A DNA stretch of 34,514 nt from Pseudomonas sp. RIT623 (GCF_004519305.1 NZ_SOZA01000047.1:1-34514), one strand, 5' to 3'; shown: positions 19,360-26,754, counted from the stretch's first letter. Notes: generated from the sequence alone by a model not told the origin. Made by a program: numbers and translations.

Positions 19360-20703
19360 TCAACGGTTGGCGACGGGGTGGGCGGACTTCTGCACCTGCT
19401 CCCAGACGCGCAGGAAATTGCCCGCCCAGAGTTTGCCGATGTCGGTTTCGCTGTAGCCGCGGCTGAGCAGCTCGGCGGTGACGTTGCGGATCTCGCTGAC
19501 ATCTTTCCAGCCATCCAGGCCGCCGCCGTCGTTGAAGTCCGAGCTGATGCCGACATGGTCGATGCCGACTTTCTTCACCGTGTAGTCGATGGCGTCGACG
19601 TACTGCTTGAGGGTCGCCTTGGGCTCTTCTTCGAGGATGCCGTACAGGGCGCTGGCGTATTCGCCGAAGCGCTGCTCGGGCCAGATGGCGATCACCGCGT
19701 CGCCCGGCATCAGCGCATTGGCCAGGCCCTGCAGCGGCTGCAGGTCGAAGCGCACGCGCAAGGCCTCGAGCTTGTCCAGCACCGGCTTGCCCAGCGGCTT
19801 GAGATACTGGCCGAAGCCGACCACCTGGATGACCCCGCCGCTGTCCTTGATCAGCTGCATCTCCTTGTCGGAGAGGTTGCGCGGGATGTCCACCAGCGCC
19901 CGGGGCGCCGAGTGCGAGGCGACGAAGGGCGCGCGCGACAGGCGGGCGACGTCCTCCAGGGCCAGGGTCGACATCTGCGACACATCGATGATCACGCCCA
20001 GGTCGTTGAGGCGCTTGACCGCCTGTTCACCGATCGGTGACAAGCCGCCGAGGGCGTCGGCGCTGTCGTTGAAGAACGGCAGCGGGCGCGAGGAGTCGGC
20101 CCAGTCGTTGTTGCCGGTGTAGCTGAAGCCGAACATGCGCATGCCGCGCGCGGCCCACAGGTCCAGCTGCGCCAGGTCGTGGCCGAGCGGGTAGGCGTTG
20201 AGCATGCTGATGAAGATGGCGAACTTGCCTTCGCCATTGAGGCGGCGAAAGTCCTCGGGGGTGTACGCGATGCCGACCTGGTTGGGGAAGTCGCGGACCA
20301 TGCCGCTGATGATCTTGTAGCGGGCTTCCTGTTCCTGGCGCGCCGCGTCGACGAAGCCGGGGGTGGGGCGGTGCGGGGCGTTGGCGCCGTTCCAGATCTC
20401 CGGCCAGCCGAAGATGGTCAACGCCGCGCCCGACAAGCGACCCTTGCCGGCCTTGGCCAGGTCGAACTGGCCAGGGCCGTCCTTGTCCAGTTCGTGGCCG
20501 GCGGCGCCCAGGTCCAGGGGCACGGTGATGTGGCTGTCGAACGACAGCATGTGCTCGTGCAAGGCATTGGCCTGCTCGACGACCTGGCGTGGGTAGCCGG
20601 CCTCGCGTGGCCAGTAGAGGTAGCCGGCGGCGCTGCCCAGGGCGACCGCCAGGGCCAGCGGCAGGCCGATGTACAGGGCTTTGCGGGAACGGGTCTTGGT
20701 CAT
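19360..20703 (-). CDS. pvdM: Pyoverdine maturation dipeptidase-like protein PvdM
   Basis: A membrane-dipeptidase (peptidase M19) family protein of 447 residues. A single N-terminal hydrophobic segment (about residues 9-28) places it in the periplasm or anchors it there. Family landmarks are DSHITVPLD near the N-terminus, ASHSAPRAL and GISSDFNDGGG. PvdM is required for PvdP-dependent oxidation of ferribactin. The ATG at 20703 is favoured because GAG lies 7 nt upstream; an ATG two codons earlier (20709) abuts that GAG. It is first in the pvdM-pvdN-pvdO unit behind an exact PvdS box. Confidence 0.93.
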   Translation of the reverse strand: MTKTRSRKALYIGLPLALAVALGSAAGYLYWPREAGYPRQVVEQANALHEHMLSFDSHITVPLDLGAAGHELDKDGPGQFDLAKAGKGRLSGAALTIFGWPEIWNGANAPHRPTPGFVDAARQEQEARYKIISGMVRDFPNQVGIAYTPEDFRRLNGEGKFAIFISMLNAYPLGHDLAQLDLWAARGMRMFGFSYTGNNDWADSSRPLPFFNDSADALGGLSPIGEQAVKRLNDLGVIIDVSQMSTLALEDVARLSRAPFVASHSAPRALVDIPRNLSDKEMQLIKDSGGVIQVVGFGQYLKPLGKPVLDKLEALRVRFDLQPLQGLANALMPGDAVIAIWPEQRFGEYASALYGILEEEPKATLKQYVDAIDYTVKKVGIDHVGISSDFNDGGGLDGWKDVSEIRNVTAELLSRGYSETDIGKLWAGNFLRVWEQVQKSAHPVANR

Positions 20704-20772
20704 TGCCATCTCGTTGCGGACTGATCGGATCGGCCTGCCGGCAAACGCGGGCAGGGCTCGGGTATCAGGTGG

Positions 20773-20796
20773 ACGAGTGGCGCGCGGGCAAATTTA
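20773..20796 (-). promoter_or_regulatory. PvdS promoter box for pvdM-pvdN-pvdO
   Basis: On the minus strand TAAAT (20796-20792), a 16-nt spacer and CGT (20775-20773) match the PvdS box exactly, 70 bp before the pvdM start. A second exact hit before a second pvd unit makes chance unlikely. Confidence 0.88.
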
Positions 20797-20874
20797 TCCG
20801 CGCGCGGCATTCAAGAACCAGGCGGGCTGGCCGATAGCCGGTAGTGTAAAAATCTATTTCAAGGAAGGTGCGCA

Positions 20875-21309
20875 ATGGTTGCAATAACCAACGCCAATAT
20901 CAATATCCCGACCCTGTCTGGCGCCAGCCAGCCCCTGGCGACCACCTCGCAGCCGGGCAAGCCTGAGGTCAACGAGCGCGGTGGCCTGGTGTTCCAGGGG
21001 GATGCATTCAAAGCCCCGGACAGCAAGCCCGAGGCGGTGGAGTCCGACCCAACTGAGCCGCCGAGCATCAAGGAGCTGCGCGAGGAGATCAAGCGCCTGC
21101 AAAAGCAGTTGGCCGAGGAGCAGAAGCAACTGGCCCAACTGCAGGAGCAAGCGAAGAAAGACCCCAGCAAAATGGCGGCGGTGCAGGCCAAGCAGGCCAG
21201 CATCACCACCCTGACCGGGTTGATCATGGCCGCGACCGCGCAGTTGCTGGAGGCGCTGAACAAGAGCGGTGGCAGCAGCGCCGGTGGTTCGATCAACACC
21301 ACGGCCTGA
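20875..21309 (+). CDS. Small coiled-coil protein, possibly FlxA-like
   Basis: A 144-residue protein with a strong ribosome-binding site (AAGGAAGG, 6 nt before ATG). It has no signal peptide or membrane segment. Residues about 64-96 form a charged heptad coiled coil (LREEIKRLQKQLAEEQ, then LAQLQEQAKK). A hydrophobic helix and a Gly/Ser-rich tail (SGGSSAGG) follow. The pattern recalls the FlxA-like family, a group of unknown function first noted among flagellar-regulated genes; this is a weak resemblance. It is divergent from pvdM and convergent with pbpG, so it is likely transcribed alone. Confidence 0.75.
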   Translation: MVAITNANINIPTLSGASQPLATTSQPGKPEVNERGGLVFQGDAFKAPDSKPEAVESDPTEPPSIKELREEIKRLQKQLAEEQKQLAQLQEQAKKDPSKMAAVQAKQASITTLTGLIMAATAQLLEALNKSGGSSAGGSINTTA

Positions 21310-21320
21310 TGCGCCGTGGC

Positions 21321-21345
21321 GCCGGGGCCGGCGACTGGCCCCGGC
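21321..21345. terminator. Hairpin between convergent genes
   Basis: A perfect 9-bp GC stem (GCCGGGGCC / GGCCCCGGC) with a 7-nt loop lies in the 45-bp gap between two convergent genes. U-tracts are weak on both sides, but the position supports a shared terminator role. Confidence 0.55.
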
Positions 21346-21354
21346 CCTCTGGCC

Positions 21355-22284
21355 TCAGTCCTGGGCCAGGCGCGCGCGGTTCTGCCGCTCGCTCTTGTAC
21401 TGCATGGCCACTGCTGGGGCTGGCTTGGCGCTGCCGGTCTCCAGCCACTGGCGCATGCGGCTGGCATCGGCGAAGTGGGTGTACTTGCCGAAGGCGTCGA
21501 GGATGACCATGGCCACGGGGCGGTTGTCCATCTTGGTCAGCAGCACCAGGCAGTGGCCGGCCTCGTTGGTGAAGCCGGTCTTGGTCAGCTTGATGTCCCA
21601 GTTGCTCTTGTTGACCAGGTGGTCGGTGTTACGAAAACCCAGGGTGTAGTTGGGCTTGCGAAACGCCACGGTCTTCTCGCGCGTGGTCGACAGCTCGCTG
21701 AGCTGCGGGTACTTGCGCGAGGCCATCAGCAGCTTGGCCAGGTCCTGGGCGGTGGAGACGTTCTGGGTCGACAGGCCGGTCGGCTCGACATAGCGGGTGT
21801 GGCTCATGCCCAGGCTGCGAGCCTTGGCGTTCATCGCCTTGATGAACGCGCCATAGCCGCCGGGGTAGTGGTTGGCCAGGCTGTTGGCCGCGCGGTTTTC
21901 CGACGACATCAGGGTGATCAGCAGGGTTTCGCGACGGCTCAGCTCGCTGCCCAAGCGTACTCGCGAATACACGCCTTTCATCTCTGGGTTGTTGGCGATG
22001 GTCATGCCGAGCATTTCGTCCATGGGCAGCTTGGCGTCGAGCACCACCATCGCGGTCATCAGCTTGGTGACCGAGGCGATCGGGCGTACGCGGTCGGCGT
22101 GGCTGGCGTACAGCTGCTGGTTGGTGTTCAGGTCGATCAGCAGGGCGCTGCCGGAGGCCAGGTGCAGCTTGGCGGGGTCGCGTTGCTGCTGGGCCGGGGG
22201 TTGTTGTGCAGCAGCGGTCGACGGCAGGGTGGCGGTACCTGTGAGCAACAGCAGCAGGCTGAGGATGGACAGGGAAGTTTTCAC
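21355..22284 (-). CDS. pbpG: D-alanyl-D-alanine endopeptidase (PBP7-type)
   Basis: A 309-residue periplasmic low-molecular-weight penicillin-binding protein (peptidase S11) that cuts D-Ala-mDAP cross-links in peptidoglycan. It has a signal peptide (residues 1-26). Catalytic motifs are SVTK (Ser71, Lys74), SEN (128-130) and KTG (235-237). The GTG at 22284 is chosen because the signal peptide starts there and GAG lies 7-8 nt upstream; the frame stays open to 22338. This is the last chromosomal gene before the integrase, so the prophage sits immediately upstream of pbpG and may alter its regulation. Confidence 0.9.
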   Translation of the reverse strand: MKTSLSILSLLLLLTGTATLPSTAAAQQPPAQQQRDPAKLHLASGSALLIDLNTNQQLYASHADRVRPIASVTKLMTAMVVLDAKLPMDEMLGMTIANNPEMKGVYSRVRLGSELSRRETLLITLMSSENRAANSLANHYPGGYGAFIKAMNAKARSLGMSHTRYVEPTGLSTQNVSTAQDLAKLLMASRKYPQLSELSTTREKTVAFRKPNYTLGFRNTDHLVNKSNWDIKLTKTGFTNEAGHCLVLLTKMDNRPVAMVILDAFGKYTHFADASRMRQWLETGSAKPAPAVAMQYKSERQNRARLAQD

Positions 22285-22296
22285 GTTGAGGCTCAC

Positions 22297-22325
22297 TAAA
22301 TGTTGGTATGTCGTTGGCTGTGCAA
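22297..22325 (-). promoter_or_regulatory. Possible sigma-70 promoter for pbpG
   Basis: On the minus strand TTGCAC (22325-22320), a 17-nt spacer and CATTTA (22302-22297) precede the pbpG GTG start by 12 nt. The -35 is good and the -10 only fair. Confidence 0.35.
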
Positions 22326-22414
22326 GGGTTTCCCCCAAAAAACCGTTGCATTTTGGAGTATGGCCGAAGCGCTGTCGAATGCCTTATATCCAAAGGGCGC
22401 AAGGTGAAGGAAAT

Positions 22415-23608
22415 TTAATCCTGTACCAATTCTGTACCAATTACCGCCGATTCCAGCTTGGCAAGTTCGGACCAATCATTCGCTGAATTCAGCCACTTGG
22501 CGTAGGTGGTGAGTAGCACTTGCACAGAGTGTCCAAGCTGCCCGGCGATGAAGGCAGGGTTCATCCCTGACATAAGGCACATCGTGGCATATGTGTGCCT
22601 GCAGTTGTACTGTGGCCTCGCTCTGATCGAGGTTGCCTCGATCGCTTCATTGAAGTGCCCGCCAGGCGTGCTCGGGCCTTTCATGTGTGGCGACCTCCCG
22701 GCCGGCTGGAAGACGAATGGAGATTCTGCTGAGACTCGTCTGCCGTTGCGCTTCCTGGCCTCGGCGATCTGCCTTGCTCGCTCGAGGGCTCCCAGCGCTC
22801 GGCTGTTGAGCATGATCGTTCTGGTGTACTTGGTCTTCGTTCGCTCCATCACCTGGTTCTCTACGACGATCCGGCATACGTGGGCCGTCTTCTTCTCCAG
22901 GTCGATCTCGTCCCAGCGCAGCGCCATGATCTCGCCGGTGCGCATACCGGTGTAGAAAGCAAACTCATAGAACGCTGCGAACACCTGGTTGCAGCGTGAA
23001 AAGTTCTTGTACATCCACCTGATCAGGTTCTCCGCCTCTTCAACCGTGAATGGGTCGACCTGCTTCTTGTTCTTCTGCGGCAGCTGGATTGATGCTGCCG
23101 GGTTCCTGTCAACCACCTCGTCATATACCGCTGCGCGAAACATCGCCTTGACCCGCGCGATGGCAGCGCGCTTGACTGTCGAGCTCTTCCACTCGGTCTT
23201 CGCGACCACCTCCCTCAGCACCATCGGCGTTACCGCCTTGATCGGCAGTGTCGCCAGATGGGGCATCCAGTAGTTGTTCATCAATCCTTTGTAGTTGACC
23301 CGTGTGTCATGCACCACCTCCAGGCTGTCCAGCCAGCTCTGGGCGTACTCGCCAAACATCAGTTCGTTGGCTGGCGCCGTGTAGCTGGAGGCCGGAAACA
23401 GCTCGGCGTACCTTTTTTCGTCAAGCACGCCGTGCCTGGCCAGGCTGACTACTTGAGCGCGTAGATCGGCTGCCGCCTTGATCCCCTTGGCGGTTTGGGG
23501 ATATGCAAGCGTTTCGGATCTACGCTCACCGTTCCAAGTAAAACGGATCCGGATTGACTTGCCGATGAATTCGACTCCAGTGGGTAGCCCCAGCTTCCTT
23601 CCAGCCAC
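22415..23608 (-). CDS. int: Phage tyrosine-recombinase integrase
   Basis: A 397-residue site-specific recombinase. The catalytic domain shows Arg223 in TGMRTGEIMAL, a Lys near 258-260 (RTKTKYTRT), Arg337 in NCRHTYAT, His360 in GQLGHSV and nucleophile Tyr369 in LLTTYAKWL. The N-terminal part (MAGRKLGLPTGVEF) is an arm-binding-type domain, followed by a SAM-like core-binding domain around 84-165. The GTG start is chosen because a strong AGGAGA lies 8 nt upstream; the frame stays open to 23659 but without such a site. It is last in the leftward operon, and its 5' end overlaps the excisionase gene by 160 bp in another frame. Confidence 0.94.
   Translation of the reverse strand: MAGRKLGLPTGVEFIGKSIRIRFTWNGERRSETLAYPQTAKGIKAAADLRAQVVSLARHGVLDEKRYAELFPASSYTAPANELMFGEYAQSWLDSLEVVHDTRVNYKGLMNNYWMPHLATLPIKAVTPMVLREVVAKTEWKSSTVKRAAIARVKAMFRAAVYDEVVDRNPAASIQLPQKNKKQVDPFTVEEAENLIRWMYKNFSRCNQVFAAFYEFAFYTGMRTGEIMALRWDEIDLEKKTAHVCRIVVENQVMERTKTKYTRTIMLNSRALGALERARQIAEARKRNGRRVSAESPFVFQPAGRSPHMKGPSTPGGHFNEAIEATSIRARPQYNCRHTYATMCLMSGMNPAFIAGQLGHSVQVLLTTYAKWLNSANDWSELAKLESAVIGTELVQD
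22421..22442. repeat. Tandem 11-bp repeat at the integrase 3' end, candidate attL core region
   Basis: CTGTACCAATT occurs twice head to tail within the last codons of the integrase gene. Phage attachment cores often overlap or abut the 3' end of int, so this is a candidate attL or arm-type site. No partner copy (attR) is inside the window. Confidence 0.4.
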
Positions 23609-23793
23609 GCTTCGTATCTCCTGATGCTGTAAAAAATCCGGCCGTCGATCTTCTTCCAAACCCCCTCAGGGATCACGCCGCGGCTGCGCTTTCCTTCCAA
23701 GGCCCGCTTGGTCGTACCGATCAGCTCGGCCATTTTTTCCTCCGGGACCTTGTCGGAGACATAGGCCACCGGCTGGCGTTCGTCATCTTGCAT
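23449..23793 (-). CDS. Probable phage excisionase / small DNA-binding protein
   Basis: A 114-residue protein starting at ATG 23793 (GGAG 6 nt upstream). The stretch EEKMAELIGTTKRALEGKR, followed by GVIPEGVWKKIDGRIFYSIRRYEAW, looks like an excisionase-type winged helix: a helix that picks a target, then a beta-wing. The C-terminal third is Ser/Pro-rich and basic. Its last 160 bp overlap the integrase start in a different frame, the classic xis-int arrangement, which couples their translation. The frame upstream of 23793 has no supporting start site. Confidence 0.75.
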   Translation of the reverse strand: MQDDERQPVAYVSDKVPEEKMAELIGTTKRALEGKRSRGVIPEGVWKKIDGRIFYSIRRYEAWLEGSWGYPLESNSSASQSGSVLLGTVSVDPKRLHIPKPPRGSRRQPIYALK

Positions 23794-23830
23794 GTTGGTC
23801 TCCACGCCGCCGGTGGCGGCAGGTTGGTGG

Positions 23831-24187
23831 TCAGGCTGCTTTCTGCGATTTGGCCTGGTCTCGGCGCCGGCGCATTTGCACCTGCAGTCGATAGGTCTTG
23901 AAACGGCGGCCGTCACCGAAGCCCATCTCCGGGGCCAGGTTGCAGAGGTCTTCTTCGAGCATCCCGAAGTAGTAGAGGTGCTCGCCGTCGGCTACCCACT
24001 CGGGTTGAGCTATCGCCCAATCGCGCGCCAGGGCTCATTCCGTGCAGGTCTTGAAGCTGCTCATATCGCCTTCCCAGCAGCCGGCAACGAGCTGGTATGC
24101 CTGGCGTGGCTCGATGTGCCCGCGGCACTCGCAGCAGATGTGGCGCTTCCTGGCCACGGGGTCGGATGTCGTCTGGAAATCGGACAT
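23831..24187 (-). pseudogene. Cys-rich phage protein gene interrupted by an in-frame TGA
   Basis: The frame starts at ATG 24187 with AGGAGA 4 nt upstream and reads MSDFQTTSDPVARKRH, then a CCEC cluster (18-21), Cys37 and CTE at 48-50. A TGA follows at 24035-24037 (codon 51). The same frame then continues open for 67 more codons to a natural stop at 23831, with ordinary sequence (ALARDWAIAQPEWVADGEHL, then YYFGMLEEDLCNLAPEMGFG). The spacing CTE-x suggests the stop replaced a cysteine codon (TGC or TGT), completing a zinc-type pair. Most likely this is a nonsense mutation or sequence error. Function is unknown; similar Cys-rich proteins are common next to int in Pseudomonas prophages (recollection). 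Confidence 0.75.
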
Positions 24188-24238
24188 GATCTCTCCTCGC
24201 CCGCGCATGTCGGCGGGCTTGAGTAGTTAGGGGAGGGG

Positions 24239-24439
24239 TTAGGCTTCGGTGATGGGTGCTGGGATGGCCTGGGCTTTCCACTCGGCGTCCATCTTCCAGG
24301 CTATGCAGGGCGGTTCTGTCTTGCTCTTGTAGCCGCCAAGCCAGTAGTAGCCGCTGTGCTTGGATGTTCCGCAGACGCTGCAGGTGTGCCAGCTACCGAA
24401 TCCCCGAGCAGAGAATGGCTGGTACTGGTGGTTGTTCAC
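24239..24439 (-). CDS. Small phage protein with CxxC motif
   Basis: A 66-residue hypothetical protein. The GTG start overlaps the stop of the 16-codon frame before it (GTGA), so translation is probably coupled; there is no good independent ribosome-binding site. It has a CSVCG knuckle at 20-24 and one later Cys, with a Trp/Tyr-rich middle (SGYYWLGGYK). No family recognised. Confidence 0.6.
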   Translation of the reverse strand: MNNHQYQPFSARGFGSWHTCSVCGTSKHSGYYWLGGYKSKTEPPCIAWKMDAEWKAQAIPAPITEA

Positions 24440-24486
24440 CGCGGGCCCCGATAGATCAGGTAGGCCATGTAGGCGAGGGCGATCAT
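24436..24486 (-). CDS. 16-residue hydrophobic micropeptide, doubly coupled
   Basis: ATG at 24486 overlaps the stop of the upstream gene (ATGA), and its own TGA overlaps the GTG of the next gene (GTGA). AAGGAGG lies 7 nt before the ATG, among the best ribosome-binding sites in the operon. The product is MIALAYMAYLIYRGPR: a 12-residue hydrophobic stretch with a basic tail. It may be a real small membrane peptide, or only a translational bridge that carries ribosomes to the next gene. Confidence 0.5.
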   Translation of the reverse strand: MIALAYMAYLIYRGPR

Positions 24487-24908
24487 GGCTGGGCCTCCTT
24501 GGTCATGGCTGCGTCGATGGCGCCATCCACTCCGGACTTTCCATCAGCGACGTACACGTCACCGGCAAGGATTCGCTCAACTGCACACGGCAGCTTCGTC
24601 ACGCCGAATGCCTCGCACAGCCAGCGGTACCGCTCCGCATCCTTGCGCATGCCCTCAACAACTGATCCGATCTCGGCGGGGAGCATCGACATGAATTCAA
24701 TGCTGCACTCGACGGATACGGCGGCGCCGCAGGCCGTTGCGGATTCGCTGATGATCTTGCGTAGCGCCTCGTTCTCGGCAGAGAGCTTGCCAAGCAGGCC
24801 GTAGCACTCGGCCAGCAGGTTGTTTGCGGCCTCGATAGCCGGGCCTTTGCCGGCCACGCCGCGCTGGCAGGCCTTCATCAGTTGCTCAACTACGTTCGGG
24901 GCGATCAT
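24483..24908 (-). CDS. Hypothetical phage protein
   Basis: A 141-residue protein starting at ATG 24908, which overlaps the stop of the upstream gene (ATGA), with GAGGTGG about 7 nt upstream. It is mostly helical, with a possible coiled coil around LLGKLSAENEALRKII, and a C-terminal part with RYRWLCEAFGV and DGKSGVDGAIDAAMTKE. No family recognised with confidence. It resembles small early-operon proteins of Pseudomonas phages. Confidence 0.75.
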   Translation of the reverse strand: MIAPNVVEQLMKACQRGVAGKGPAIEAANNLLAECYGLLGKLSAENEALRKIISESATACGAAVSVECSIEFMSMLPAEIGSVVEGMRKDAERYRWLCEAFGVTKLPCAVERILAGDVYVADGKSGVDGAIDAAMTKEAQP

Positions 24909-25240
24909 GGCTTCCACCTCTTGCCGACGCGGTACACCATCATCATGTTGTGATGGAGTGGCACCTTCAGGACGTGGTCGAAGAACTCGCCCTTTCCAGA
25001 GATGAATCCTGTAGGCACCTTGGTTCCTCCGGCGCCGAATTCACGCCAGCATTCTTCGCCGCCGTTCTTATCCCAGTAGGCGCGCTCACGCTTTGGGATC
25101 TCATCGTAGGTTTTTTCGAACACGGAGATATCAGGGATATCACAGATCCTGCGCCATGCGGGATTGCGCTTGCACCATTCAGCAGCATGCTGAGAGGCTT
25201 GATCGACAGAGTAGAATTCCTTGGTGCTTTGTTCGGTCAT
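24905..25240 (-). CDS. Hypothetical phage protein
   Basis: A 111-residue protein. The start at 25240 (MTEQSTKEF) has AAGGAG 8 nt upstream and overlaps the preceding stop (ATGA). It is rich in charged and aromatic residues (EWCKRNPAWRRICDIP, RERAYWDKNGGEECWREF), with no membrane segment. No family recognised. Coupled at both ends within the leftward early operon. Confidence 0.75.
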   Translation of the reverse strand: MTEQSTKEFYSVDQASQHAAEWCKRNPAWRRICDIPDISVFEKTYDEIPKRERAYWDKNGGEECWREFGAGGTKVPTGFISGKGEFFDHVLKVPLHHNMMMVYRVGKRWKP

Positions 25241-25656
25241 GGCATCAGCTCCTTTGGCACTTGTGCGGTATCGCCGAGCTTGGCCTGCGCTATCGCTCGG
25301 CATGAGGCTGTCAACGCGCTGGGTCCGCCGCCGCTCGGGAACACCTCCTGGCCGGTGGACTTGCAGACATAGGCGCACCAGTACTCTCCAGTTGGGCTTC
25401 GGCTGAAGCCTGAGCCATTGAAGCTCGTCTGGATGTGATGCTTATCGATCAATGGCCCACCCACGGCCCAGTCCTCGTACGGGTTGTAGCGCTTGGTGTG
25501 TTCGGTGGCTGTTGCCTGGTGCCGGGCGAACACGCGCCAGGGGTTACCGTACTCAGGCGGGACCAGGATCAGGTCAAGCCCCTCGGCAATGCCGACTGCC
25601 CACCCAAGCGCCTCTCCGGCCAGGTCTGCCGTCTTCACTTCGATCAGATCGTTCAT
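25237..25656 (-). CDS. NinX-like phage protein (DUF2591)
   Basis: A 139-residue protein matching the pattern of the phage NinX/DUF2591 family: an N-terminal IEVKTADLAGEALGWAV block, then YNPYEDWAVGGPLIDKHHI, and a C-terminal block ending AIAQAKLGDTAQVP. Family members are accessory proteins of lambdoid early regions with no proven function. The ribosome-binding site GAGGTG is 5 nt before ATG, and start and stop both overlap neighbours (ATGA). Confidence 0.8.
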   Translation of the reverse strand: MNDLIEVKTADLAGEALGWAVGIAEGLDLILVPPEYGNPWRVFARHQATATEHTKRYNPYEDWAVGGPLIDKHHIQTSFNGSGFSRSPTGEYWCAYVCKSTGQEVFPSGGGPSALTASCRAIAQAKLGDTAQVPKELMP

Positions 25657-25931
25657 GGCGACACCTCAGCCAAGAATTCATGGCAAAGCTTTCCGGTTGC
25701 GATGTGCTCAAGGTTGCCCTGGGCGTTCGTGCGAAACTCGCCCTTCGGCAAATACAGGCGCTCGAACTGTCTGTGCCATTCATGGATGCGTGGGTCACAA
25801 GCCGAACACAGCATCCAGGGTTGGCTAGGTAGTCCGCGCCATTTGCCGCCGGCATCCGCCATCCTGACCCAGAAGTTGCATAGCGCCGTATTCTCCCGGC
25901 AACCGCATTCGTAGCACTGGAACAGGCTCAT
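25653..25931 (-). CDS. Cys-rich phage protein, putative zinc-binding
   Basis: A 92-residue protein with an N-terminal CYECGC cluster, Cys18 and CSAC (42-45), consistent with a zinc ribbon, followed by a helical His/Trp-rich part (RIHEWHRQFERLY). It starts at ATG 25931 overlapping the upstream stop; GGGGTGG provides a modest ribosome-binding site. Function unknown. Confidence 0.72.
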   Translation of the reverse strand: MSLFQCYECGCRENTALCNFWVRMADAGGKWRGLPSQPWMLCSACDPRIHEWHRQFERLYLPKGEFRTNAQGNLEHIATGKLCHEFLAEVSP

Positions 25932-26137
25932 GGCACCACCCCAATCATTTCCCCCTTGAGAGCAGCCGTGGCTTTCATATCCATAAGCAGCGCGGCGGCA
26001 TGTTCAGCTGAAATGGCGTGCAGATAGCCGCTGAAAGTGCCATCCGGGGTTTCATAGTCGAAGGTGAAGAGCTTCCAGGCGCGACCGCCAACCTCACAGG
26101 AGATTGGCAGCTCCACAGTTTTCGATAGCTGGCTCAC
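25928..26137 (-). CDS. Hypothetical phage protein
   Basis: A 69-residue protein with GTG start at 26137 (AGAGGT 7-8 nt upstream, GTGA overlap with the gene before). The sequence suggests a small beta-sheet domain (WKLFTFDYETPDGTFSGYLH), then a helix (ISAEHAAALLMDMK). No family recognised. Confidence 0.7.
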   Translation of the reverse strand: MSQLSKTVELPISCEVGGRAWKLFTFDYETPDGTFSGYLHAISAEHAAALLMDMKATAALKGEMIGVVP

Positions 26138-26346
26138 AGCTGATACCTCTCATCAATCCAGCGCCCAGGCGCCAGTGCGGGTGTAGGTCCGTTGTCCTGC
26201 TGTTCGTGCGGGGAGAGCTGGCGCTCGTTGCCGGCCTGCAGATGGCAGGCCTTGGTCTCGCGACCGACGAACATGCCAACGCAGAAGACCTGCACCAAGG
26301 TGAAGGCGCCAACGATGGCGCCCATGACGACCAGATGACGCTTCAT
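26134..26346 (-). CDS. Small single-span membrane protein
   Basis: A 70-residue protein starting at ATG 26346 with GAGGTG 5 nt upstream. One hydrophobic segment spans about residues 4-24 (HLVVMGAIVGAFTLVQVF), and the rest is polar, so a bitopic inner-membrane protein is likely. Both ends overlap neighbours (ATGA, GTGA). Function unknown. Confidence 0.7.
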   Translation of the reverse strand: MKRHLVVMGAIVGAFTLVQVFCVGMFVGRETKACHLQAGNERQLSPHEQQDNGPTPALAPGRWIDERYQL

Positions 26347-26672
26347 GGCGTCACCTCGCGGCGCGCCCACCAGCACACCGGGCCGTCATCGGTGTCGTGG
26401 ATGGCCAGGCAGAACCAGCCATCGCCATCTGGCTTACTGGGATCCCAGTAGCTGCAATCGGGGTCGCCAGACTCGAAGTAGCGTTCTGCGATGTCCTCCG
26501 GTGCGTCGGTCTCCAGGTGGAACATGGCGAGCTGCAGGCCCTGCTGTGCGACCCAGGCCTTACACTTCTCGCCGTCGCCCTCGTCGAAGTCGGGCAGGTC
26601 GGGGTGCTGGAACATTCCGTATTCATCGCGCTCAACCGGCGCCGGCTGGATCAGCTTGATTTCTTCAGGCAT
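26343..26672 (-). CDS. Acidic hypothetical phage protein
   Basis: A 109-residue acidic protein starting at ATG 26672 with AAGGA 6 nt upstream. Its C-terminus has alternating aromatics (DGDGWFCLAIHDTDDGPVC, then WW). The open frame continues upstream through an IHCRECGQGIV-like stretch, but no start with a ribosome-binding site is visible there. A longer zinc-knuckle form starting at a rare codon cannot be excluded. Coupled to the next gene by ATGA. Confidence 0.7.
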   Translation of the reverse strand: MPEEIKLIQPAPVERDEYGMFQHPDLPDFDEGDGEKCKAWVAQQGLQLAMFHLETDAPEDIAERYFESGDPDCSYWDPSKPDGDGWFCLAIHDTDDGPVCWWARREVTP

Positions 26673-26754
26673 GACGATTCCTTGGCCGCACTCGCGGCAG
26701 TGAATAGAGGGGAGAGGGGTTACAGCGAGGAGTACAAATGTGCTCTTGTGCGGC

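Noticed and set aside
24035..24060. Selenocysteine insertion at the TGA of the Cys-rich gene
   Set aside because: A stem can be drawn after the TGA, but nothing specific to a SECIS loop is visible and a simple nonsense mutation explains it. Kept only as a remote option.
23913..24281. Open frame on the minus strand beginning MESPGHPSTHHRSL
   Set aside because: It is an Arg/Pro-rich shadow of the interrupted Cys-rich gene in the adjacent frame, without a ribosome-binding site.
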